Source: Planctomycetota bacterium
GTDB taxonomy: Bacteria; Planctomycetota; Phycisphaerae; Sedimentisphaerales; Anaerobacaceae
DNA length: 11,545 nt
Assembly: GCA_013202635.1 (NCBI GenBank)
Contig: JABMRO010000159.1
Span: 1-11,545, forward strand
Reading direction: 5' to 3'
The notes under the pieces are model-generated. The model saw only the letters and a list, made by a program, of their open reading frames with translations, had not been told where the DNA came from and searched no databases. The position numbers and the translations under genes are program-made. Shown here one piece after another: positions 1-5,410 of this stretch (position 1 is its first letter; each line of letters starts with the position of its first letter).

Positions 1-143
1 CTCCAGAAGAGCTTCAGTAGGCCCTGGCCCAGACACAGGCCTCGCTGAGATAATCCGACAGTGTGAAAAATTTCCCCCTGTTTTCTTTACTGCGGTTTAT
101 TTTGTCTGGCCGGTATTTTCTTGCTTCAGTGACAAAGATTTGA
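1..143. other. Left-edge non-coding sequence
   Basis: No gene is assigned here. One + frame is open from position 2 to a TAA near 163, but it has no recognisable protein character. An imperfect inverted repeat (AGGCC...GGCCT, about positions 18-42, with one bulged base) could be the remains of a terminator of a gene to the left, although no T-run follows it. It cannot be said whether a gene ends just outside the window. Confidence 0.3.
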
Positions 144-149
144 TATATT
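121..149 (+). promoter_or_regulatory. Putative sigma-70-type promoter of the beta-helix gene
   Basis: TTGCTT at 121-126 and TATATT at 144-149 are separated by 17 bases, the optimal spacing. The -10 box matches consensus at 5 of 6 positions and the -35 box at 3 of 6. Transcription would begin near 156 and leave a leader of about 30 nt that holds the ribosome binding site. The call rests on matching by eye. Confidence 0.4.
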
Positions 150-171
150 GGAATTAATACAGAAGCATATT

Positions 172-177
172 AGGAGG
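172..177 (+). promoter_or_regulatory. Ribosome binding site of the beta-helix gene
   Basis: A full AGGAGG stands 8 nt before the ATG at 186. It fixes that ATG as the start. Confidence 0.8.
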
Positions 178-185
178 ATGCGGCT

Positions 186-2243
186 ATGTCAACAAGTAGA
201 ATAACATATTTGACAATATCTATACTGCTATTAGTGGCGGTTTGCTCAAGTGCTGTGGGAAAGGCTGAAGAGCTGACTCAGGATACGACGTGGTCCGGAA
301 CATATGTTCTTGAAGATACTGTTGTTGTCCCAGCCGGTATAGTTTTGAATATTGAGCCCGGGACTGTGGTTTTGATGAAGGATGCAGCAGCGCTGGTCGT
401 CTATGGACAACTCCTCGCTGACGGGACCGAAATCCAGCCAATTCGCTTTACACGGTCCGAAGAAGGCACAACGTGGAAGCACATTATGTTCGTTGAGGCG
501 GCAGACAGTCGTCTTGTGCACTGTATTATTGAGTATGCCGATAGTGAGGGTCAACACCAGGACTACTACGAGCCCGGTCCAAGAACATATCATGAGGCAG
601 TGGTTGTTCTGGCAAGTCATGTTGATTTCGAAAAGTGTACTTTTCAGAAACTCCCCGACGAAAGCTCTAATGCCGATGGAGATGCAATAGCTGTCATATC
701 GGACGACCAGGATCATCCCGGAGATGCAACAGCAAATATCAGGAACTGTCAGTTTCTTTCAATCGGACAGGGAGTGCATACGAGATATTCCTATGTTCTC
801 ATCGAAGACTGCTACTTTACCGGTAAACGCGGAGATAACGACGATGTTGATTTGTACGGGGAGAGCCTTCCGGCTCCTCTTATAAAAAACAACCTGTTTT
901 TGAATCCTCAACACGATGACATGATTAATCCGACCAAATGTTCTGCTGTCATTGTCGGCAACATCATCGGCGGATGTGACGACCACGGCATTGTCCTGCG
1001 GGATAAATGCTATCCCGTGTTAATGAATAACGTAATCTATGATTGTAGAAATGCCGGCATCGCAATTGAAAATTCGTGCGAGGCCCTGCTGGTGAACAAT
1101 ACGATTTTCGATTGTGGTCGGGGCCTTAGGCTATTTGACTTAGGCAGGGCAGGTCCTCCGTACTATCTGACCCCTGGCGGCGGAACGGCAACCGTGATTA
1201 ATTGTATTATCTGGGATTGTCCGCAACCTGTAACTCTGTCGGATAGTTCAAATCAACAAATCGAAGATCGCGGCTCTCACATAACAATCAAATACAGCGA
1301 CATCGAAGGCGGGCAAGATGGCGTATCGGTATCGGGGCGCTATTCGACTCTTACATGGGGTCCTGGGAATATCAATACTGATCCCCGCTTTGTCGCTACG
1401 GTTGCCGGTGATTTTCATTTGAAATCCGAGGCCGGTCGATGGGACCCGAACAGCGAAAGCTGGATCAAAGATGATATAACCAGCCCATGCATAGATGCAG
1501 GCGATCCGAACTCGGACTGGACTTCTGAGATATGGCCGCACGGTGAACGGATTAATATAGGAGCGTACGGTGGCACCCAAGAGGCCAGTATGTCCAAGAA
1601 GCCGCAGACGATGTCACTTCCGCTTGTCGTATATATCTATAGTTCCGATGTAGAAGCGGCTCAAAACTTTCAGTCTTTACTTGTTGCCTATGGCTGCTCA
1701 ACCACTTTAGTTGGTTTAGATGAAATCCCAGCCACAGCGCTGGATTCTTACGATCTTATAATTGTAGGAAATGATACCGGGTATACAAATCAGTGGGGCG
1801 AGGTCGAATCTGTAACTGCAATTGAAAGTTCGGGCAGGCCTATAGTTGGATTAGGGGAGGGGGGATATGCCTTCTTTGGGAAACTCGGGCTCTCAATTGG
1901 TTGGCCTAATGGCATGCATAGCAGCCATAACAGCATCGAGGTAATGGATCCAAATAGTTCACTATTTAGCACGCCGTATTCAATAGATATTCCGGAAAGC
2001 TTGTCACTTCAACTCTATTCAGAATCCGACTATGTGCCACTGTATCTAAGGCCTGTACCTGAAACAGTAACTGCCCTCGGCTGGCTAAAGGGTAATCCGT
2101 TTTATTATCCTTTGGCCATGGAGCATGATCGATATCTATTCTGGGGTTTTTGCGCTTCACCAGAGAAAATGACCGATGTCGGCAAACGCCTGTTTATCAA
2201 TCTCGTGATTTGGAGTGCAAACTCCGGCTGGGATCTAGAATGA
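186..2243 (+). CDS. Secreted right-handed parallel beta-helix protein with C-terminal GATase-like domain
   Basis: A 685-residue exported protein. Residues 1-28 form a signal peptide: a short polar start, a hydrophobic run ISILLLVAVC, then AVGKA before the mature end. Residues about 45-400 show irregular repeats of about 22-30 residues with turns such as IKNNLFLN, VGNIIGGC, MNNVIYDC and VNNTIFDC, typical of parallel beta-helices of the pectate-lyase-like superfamily. Residues 432-465 carry SPCIDAGDP and INIGAYGGT, which commonly close such domains in Planctomycetes. After a linker, residues about 478-678 look like a different fold: an alpha/beta domain starting LPLVVYIYSS, then YDLIIVGND (522-530) and RPIVGLGEGGYAFF (551-564), resembling class-I glutamine-amidotransferase-like or ThuA-like domains, with no nucleophile cysteine in the elbow (GEG instead). 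No anchor is visible at the C-terminus. The substrate is unknown; binding or cleaving a polysaccharide outside the membrane is plausible but unproven. The gene is monocistronic, with a promoter and terminator of its own. Confidence 0.85.
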   Translation: MSTSRITYLTISILLLVAVCSSAVGKAEELTQDTTWSGTYVLEDTVVVPAGIVLNIEPGTVVLMKDAAALVVYGQLLADGTEIQPIRFTRSEEGTTWKHIMFVEAADSRLVHCIIEYADSEGQHQDYYEPGPRTYHEAVVVLASHVDFEKCTFQKLPDESSNADGDAIAVISDDQDHPGDATANIRNCQFLSIGQGVHTRYSYVLIEDCYFTGKRGDNDDVDLYGESLPAPLIKNNLFLNPQHDDMINPTKCSAVIVGNIIGGCDDHGIVLRDKCYPVLMNNVIYDCRNAGIAIENSCEALLVNNTIFDCGRGLRLFDLGRAGPPYYLTPGGGTATVINCIIWDCPQPVTLSDSSNQQIEDRGSHITIKYSDIEGGQDGVSVSGRYSTLTWGPGNINTDPRFVATVAGDFHLKSEAGRWDPNSESWIKDDITSPCIDAGDPNSDWTSEIWPHGERINIGAYGGTQEASMSKKPQTMSLPLVVYIYSSDVEAAQNFQSLLVAYGCSTTLVGLDEIPATALDSYDLIIVGNDTGYTNQWGEVESVTAIESSGRPIVGLGEGGYAFFGKLGLSIGWPNGMHSSHNSIEVMDPNSSLFSTPYSIDIPESLSLQLYSESDYVPLYLRPVPETVTALGWLKGNPFYYPLAMEHDRYLFWGFCASPEKMTDVGKRLFINLVIWSANSGWDLE

Positions 2244-2247
2244 CAAG

Positions 2248-2267
2248 AACCTTAATCGTAAGGTTTT
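2248..2267 (+). terminator. Probable intrinsic terminator after the beta-helix gene
   Basis: AACCTTA (2248-2254) and TAAGGTT (2259-2265) form a perfect 7-bp stem around the loop ATCG, ending in a short run of four T. It begins 4 nt after the stop codon. The stem is AT-rich and the T-run short, so termination may be partial. Confidence 0.5.
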
Positions 2268-2359
2268 GCGAAAATATAGTTTGCCAGAGTTAATGACTCA
2301 ACAAGTCTGAAATTGATTTAATGACATTGTGGTCAATAAGGTCATATCGGTCTTCCGTG

Positions 2360-2743
2360 CTATTTTTTGTCGCCCACAAGCGGCCAGATTTCATCTATCT
2401 GAAAATGCACGAGATATTTATTCGAATCATCGTCGGCTGCACATATCTCCGGCTGTTTCTGTCTGAACATCTCCACTACCGATGTGTTGGTTTCCTCTCG
2501 GAGTTTGGTCAGATACAGCCTCTTGCCGGTGTATTCTTCGCCTTTCTCGATGAACATGTAAGCGGCGTGCGGATTGGATTTGAGATTCATGTGGCTAAGA
2601 CGCTCCTTCATAACAAATGCGATGGTTTTCTCGTCAATAACGTGCGGTTTGGCGTAAATGGCAAGATCAACCATTCCGTCTGAATCAGCGGTGGCCAAAA
2701 TACCAAGACCTTGCGTATGTTCGAAATAATAGGACAAACTCAT
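2360..2743 (-). CDS. Pyridoxamine 5'-phosphate oxidase-like FMN-binding split-barrel protein
   Basis: A 127-residue cytoplasmic protein of the FMN-binding split-barrel superfamily, full length for the small single-domain members. It opens with MSLSYYFEHTQGLGILATADSD, the first beta strands typical of this group, followed by VDLAIYAKPHV (25-35), FVMKERLSHMNLKSNPHAAYMF (43-64), where flavin contacts usually fall, GKRLYLTKLREE (73-84), and a final strand VHFQIDEIWPLVG (112-124). There is no signal peptide or membrane segment. Members bind FMN, F420 or heme and reduce small molecules; the substrate here cannot be read from the sequence, and vitamin B6 synthesis should not be assumed. The start is supported by AAAGGAG 9 nt upstream (2753-2759 on this strand). 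It is convergent with the beta-helix gene and divergent from the DUF6454 gene, so it is a lone gene. Confidence 0.85.
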   Translation of the reverse strand: MSLSYYFEHTQGLGILATADSDGMVDLAIYAKPHVIDEKTIAFVMKERLSHMNLKSNPHAAYMFIEKGEEYTGKRLYLTKLREETNTSVVEMFRQKQPEICAADDDSNKYLVHFQIDEIWPLVGDKK

Positions 2744-2980
2744 AACTAATAGCTCCTTTAAATTGTCAAATCTTCTTCAATAATATTCTCAAGTATCGAA
2801 TCTGCACCAAAATACTTTAGTTCCGCTCCGCCCGCAATAGTCTTTTAAGAAGCCCGTAGGACCCTTGAAAAGCAATCGGAAAAATTGACCTTCCGGGACA
2901 GACTTGGTATTGTATGGGAGATTAGTTTCTATTTCCGGTGTATCGGGATAACCAGGCGTAGATACTGGTAAATTTAGATT

Positions 2981-2984
2981 GAGG
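2981..2984 (+). promoter_or_regulatory. Ribosome binding site deciding the DUF6454 start
   Basis: GAGG at 2981-2984 lies 6 nt before the ATG at 2991. A TTG at 2979 is also in frame, but the GAGG lies inside its coding sequence and nothing like a Shine-Dalgarno precedes it, so the ATG is preferred. Confidence 0.6.
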
Positions 2985-2990
2985 CCAAAG

Positions 2991-3815
2991 ATGATTCGAC
3001 GTACCATTATAATTGTCAATCGAGTTCTTCTCGTTATTTTATTGTTAGCCCTGCCGCTGACCTTAAATTGCCATAAAGGCAATGAAATTTCTCAGGCCAA
3101 TGCGTTAAATCTCTTATTTCACTCCGGCAATATAGACCTAATACACCAGGTTCCGCTAAAGTTTTCCACTTATCATGTGCAGGGACTGGATATCACAGAG
3201 CAATTTTATTTTGTAACTTCGGTTGATAGAGAGCAAAATCGCGGCTGGCTGTTTAAGATTGACAGGCAAAACGCCGGCCTGATTTCAAAAATAGAATTGA
3301 CTGATGGCGCATTGATTCATCCAGGAGGCCTGCAGTTTGACGGCCGTTACCTTTGGGTCCCAAATGCTGAGTATAAAAGACAAAGCAGAACAATGGTCTA
3401 TGGTCTCGACCCTGATACTTTGGAAATACGTACTTCGTTTCCGGTTGATGACCACATTGGCGCTGTTGCATCTGACGGAAAAAATCTCCTTTATGGAGTA
3501 AATTGGGACGCCCTTCATTTCTATACATGGGACATTGACGGACGAGAGTTAAATAAAGTCGATTCCCCAGCCTCGATGGCCTATCAGGACATAAAATATT
3601 TTGCCGGTAAACTTTTATGCAGCGGTCATAAGGACGATATTTCCGCTGTTGATATTATCGACCCTGAAAGCTGGACTCTGATAAAACGCCTCGATTTGCC
3701 GAAGGATAGTTGGAAGAGCACTCTAACTCGTGAAGGTATGGCTTTCGATGGAAATTTGTACTTTCTTCCGGATGATGGGCCCGATTCTCGAATTCTGATA
3801 TTTGCTTTACATTAA
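2991..3815 (+). CDS. Exported DUF6454 family protein (beta-propeller-like)
   Basis: A 274-residue protein from the ATG at 2991. Residues 6-26 are a strongly hydrophobic export signal after MIRR. A cysteine at 27 (LTLNC) could suggest a lipoprotein, but Asn before the Cys is a poor lipobox, so anchoring is doubtful. The rest matches the DUF6454 family by recognised motifs: YHVQGLD (61-67), the strand FVTSVDREQNRGWLFKID (74-91), HPGGLQFDG (110-118), LWVPNAEY (121-128), DDHIGAVASDGKNLLYGVNW (153-172), and REGMAFDGNLYFLPDDG (247-263). Repeated segments of about 40-45 residues, each ending in a strand plus a D-G turn, fit a beta-propeller of the type found in esterase/lactonase-like proteins. No enzyme activity has been shown for the family to my knowledge. 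It stands alone between a divergent gene and a non-coding stretch, and no clear terminator follows it. Confidence 0.75.
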   Translation: MIRRTIIIVNRVLLVILLLALPLTLNCHKGNEISQANALNLLFHSGNIDLIHQVPLKFSTYHVQGLDITEQFYFVTSVDREQNRGWLFKIDRQNAGLISKIELTDGALIHPGGLQFDGRYLWVPNAEYKRQSRTMVYGLDPDTLEIRTSFPVDDHIGAVASDGKNLLYGVNWDALHFYTWDIDGRELNKVDSPASMAYQDIKYFAGKLLCSGHKDDISAVDIIDPESWTLIKRLDLPKDSWKSTLTREGMAFDGNLYFLPDDGPDSRILIFALH

Positions 3816-3889
3816 CCGGTCCTGTTAAAAAACTCCGAACCGACTTAAAAAATCTCATAAAATTCCTGACTTAAATATCAGCCAATAGC

Positions 3890-3919
3890 TTGAATTGCCG
3901 TTACCGAATCTGTTATAAT
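3890..3919 (+). promoter_or_regulatory. Strong promoter match upstream of the prepilin remnant
   Basis: TATAAT (perfect -10) is at 3914-3919 and TTGAAT (4 of 6) at 3890-3895, with an 18-base spacer. Transcription would start near 3926, about 50 nt before the remnant's ATG. This is the best promoter match on the + strand of the window, yet what follows is a broken gene. Confidence 0.5.
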
Positions 3920-3974
3920 TATGGAAGAAACTCATATCAGCAAAACTCACATTATATCTCTGTGAAGGAGATGG

Positions 3975-4152
3975 ATGAACGCCATGAGCAAAGAAAAAGG
4001 CCTTACCCCGTTGGAAGTAAGACGATATTTTCAAACGGGGTTTACATTAATAGAGCTTTTGGGTGGTGATGGCCGGGAGGATATCTGAAGCGATTTTAGC
4101 CCTCAAAATTATTTTCGTGCGGGCCGATAAAATTGTTAATCTCTTCACATAA
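3975..4152 (+). pseudogene. Prepilin (type IV pilin-like / pseudopilin) 5' remnant with a frameshift
   Basis: The ATG at 3975, preceded by GAAGGAG (3964-3970), opens a 37-residue frame ending at TGA 4086-4088. Residues 1-29 are a clear prepilin leader and cleavage site: a basic stretch, then QTG/FTLIELL with the Gly before the cut and the invariant Glu at mature position 5. After ELL the frame changes to GGDGREDI and stops. Dropping one G from the run at 4061-4063 restores ELL-VVMA, the expected start of the hydrophobic helix, and this second frame stays open to TAA at 4150-4152. Its continuation (GRISEAILALKIIF...) no longer resembles a pilin, so both a +1 frameshift and loss of the body seem to have occurred. 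Intact relatives are type II secretion-like pseudopilins or DUF1559-type proteins of planctomycetes. A short functional peptide is possible but less likely. Confidence 0.65.
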
Positions 4153-4239
4153 TGCCCACAAATCGCTCCTAAAAGGCCTTTTTGCGGCTTTTTGGTTGAA
4201 TTGAAATCGTAATTTAGGTAAAATATGTTTGTAAATCAA

Positions 4240-4328
4240 TAAATGAGGTGTTTAAAGCACAGGAATTTACTGATTTTGGATTTTTGAAAAAACTCCTTTG
4301 GTCTGTTGGCGGTAGCTTCTCAGGAATC
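4240..4328 (+). repeat. Interspersed ~90-bp repeat, left copy
   Basis: This copy matches 5209-5299. Its 5' block (4240-4258) agrees at 16 of 19 positions. Its core (4276-4308), TTGGATTTTT then AAAAAACTC, TTTG and CTGTTG, agrees at 29 of 33 with a one-base gap. A shorter match, GCTTC..CA, lies near the 3' end. GGA-TTTTT and AAAAA-CTCC in the core could pair as a small hairpin. A 39-codon frame from a GTG at 4247 runs through it (it includes DFGFLKKLL) but has no good ribosome site. Confidence 0.65.
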
Positions 4329-4363
4329 AAATTAGAGCATCAAGATGGCAAAAGAGGGGGAAT

Positions 4364-4468
4364 ATGAAAAAGCTGCTACAAACAAAAAAGCTGGACAATA
4401 AGGGAGTACGTTTCGTAGTAAAGCGGTGGTATGAGGGCGAACCTAAGCAATTAACTCCGGATATATAA
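4364..4468 (+). CDS. Small ORF, 34 residues, unknown function
   Basis: An ATG at 4364 follows GAGGGGG by only 3 nt and opens a 34-residue frame, starting MKKLLQTKKLDNKGVRF and ending with KQLTPDI and a TAA. It is basic in its first half, with no signal peptide or membrane segment. I do not recognise it. It lies between the left repeat copy and the PEP-CTERM gene. It may be a genuine small protein, an eroded piece of a larger gene or a chance frame; the short spacing of the ribosome site weakens the case. Confidence 0.25.
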   Translation: MKKLLQTKKLDNKGVRFVVKRWYEGEPKQLTPDI

Positions 4469-4569
4469 CCTACGCCTGTACATAAGCTTATATTACCGGT
4501 GAACCATTAAAATTGGGAGCAGAAGTTGTGATTTAATCTTACTTGGTAACTTTTTAATTTTGAAAAAAA

Positions 4570-4574
4570 GGAGG
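4570..4574 (+). promoter_or_regulatory. Ribosome binding site deciding the PEP-CTERM start
   Basis: GGAGG at 4570-4574 is 7 nt before the ATG at 4582 but only 1 nt before another in-frame ATG at 4576. The spacing selects 4582. Confidence 0.75.
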
Positions 4575-4581
4575 GATGGGA

Positions 4582-5211
4582 ATGAAACGAGTTTTATTAA
4601 CGCTTATGTTATGTGCCTTGATGGCGGCACCGGCTGTGGCCGGGCCGACTTTCAGATTTACGCAGCCTGATGTTTTAAATTTTGGAAAAATAGATGATTA
4701 TTCCAGAGACACCACCGTCCAGGCAGCTTCAACCTTTGTCGGTGCATACACTGATTCAGCTTCGTATGGTGTGGTATTGCCATCTAACTCTGTAGGTCTG
4801 GTTGCACATGCCGTAGGTAGAAACGTATCGGCATCCGGTGGGACAATCGATTACGTAGGGCTCGGTCTCAACTCGGTTGATTTGACAGGCTATACCAACT
4901 ACGTTGTCGTCCTCAGTAATGACAATAATCAAGCCTGGAAGTATCAGTTATTTGCCGACGATGGCAGCACCGCTGGTACTCAATTCTTGAGCGGTTGGTC
5001 GTCAGTAATTCCTGCAAATGGTAATTCTGCTATGCTCAGCTTGGCTATTTCCGGACTTGGCAGTGGCAGCAGGGTCGGTATTATGGTTGGCTCCACTGAA
5101 CAAGAGGATACTATTCATACTTCTATTCTTATTCCTGAACCCGGTGCTATTTTGCTGGGTTCGATTGGTGTAGGTTTTGTCGGATGGTTGAAAAGACGCA
5201 GGACTCTGTAA
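4582..5211 (+). CDS. PEP-CTERM sorting-domain surface protein
   Basis: A 209-residue secreted protein. Residues 1-20 are a Sec signal peptide (MKRVLLTLML..., cut after AVA). The mature part (21-183) is rich in Gly, Ser, Thr, Val and Asn and has alternating strands, with no cysteine and no catalytic motif, consistent with a beta-sandwich surface or matrix protein. The last 26 residues are a canonical PEP-CTERM signal: the IPEP motif at 184-187, a hydrophobic segment AILLGSIGVGFVGWL (189-203), and a basic tail KRRR before the end. In such proteins an exosortase recognises the PEP motif and removes the tail, releasing or anchoring the protein outside the cell in connection with exopolysaccharide. 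No classical exosortase gene is in the window, although the two large minus-strand proteins have exosortase-like membrane regions. The gene stands alone; a repeat copy begins at its stop codon, and the next gene converges on it. Confidence 0.88.
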   Translation: MKRVLLTLMLCALMAAPAVAGPTFRFTQPDVLNFGKIDDYSRDTTVQAASTFVGAYTDSASYGVVLPSNSVGLVAHAVGRNVSASGGTIDYVGLGLNSVDLTGYTNYVVVLSNDNNQAWKYQLFADDGSTAGTQFLSGWSSVIPANGNSAMLSLAISGLGSGSRVGIMVGSTEQEDTIHTSILIPEPGAILLGSIGVGFVGWLKRRRTL

Positions 5212-5299
5212 ATGGGATGTTTATAGCGTTGGAATAAGTTTGAAGACTTTGGATTTTTAAAAAACTCGTTTGTCCTGTTGATGAGTGCTTCACACGATC
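5209..5299 (+). repeat. Interspersed ~90-bp repeat, right copy
   Basis: This is the second copy of the 4240-4328 element, in the same orientation and 969 bases downstream. It starts exactly at the TAA stop of the PEP-CTERM gene. The conserved core is 5249-5280. The core hairpin is weaker here because CTCC has become CTCG, and the frame corresponding to DFGFLK in the left copy also reads DFGFLKN here. The remainder to 5410 shows nothing recognisable. Confidence 0.65.
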
Positions 5300-5410
5300 C
5301 GCACAACCACCGTCAGCTTTTGTATTAAAGAATGTAGCCGGCCATTTTAATAACAGCCTCGTATTGGGGCCTAAATTCCGGTTTTTTTACAGCTTACGGC
5401 GACAAATTTA

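Larger units (their letters stand above)
3816..4581. other. Gene-poor interval with a promoter, a prepilin remnant, a small ORF and a repeat copy
   Basis: This 766-base stretch holds no intact long gene. In order it contains a good promoter match (3890-3919), a broken prepilin gene (3975-4152), the self-complementary run AAAAGGCCTTTT (4171-4182), the left copy of a repeat that also follows the PEP-CTERM gene (4240-4328), a 34-codon ORF with a ribosome binding site (4364-4468), and the upstream region of the PEP-CTERM gene, where I find no convincing promoter. It reads as a decayed remnant region. Confidence 0.6.

Noticed and set aside
246..716. 156-codon open frame on the - strand
   Set aside because: Opposite the beta-helix gene, which has a signal peptide, ribosome site and known motifs; no support for the antisense frame.
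2979..2990. TTG at 2979 as the start of the DUF6454 gene
   Set aside because: The GAGG ribosome site lies downstream of it and is well spaced for the ATG at 2991.
3043..3074. Lipoprotein signal in the DUF6454 protein
   Set aside because: The residue before the candidate Cys is Asn, not Gly, Ala or Ser; kept only as a weak possibility in the gene entry.
4089..4167. AGCGATTT / AAATCGCT inverted pair spanning the gene-poor region
   Set aside because: Only 8 bp with a 63-nt gap; expected by chance in a window of this size.
5354..5388. T-run at about 5381 as a terminator for the PEP-CTERM gene
   Set aside because: The preceding GGGGCC...CCGG sequence does not form a proper stem in front of the seven T.
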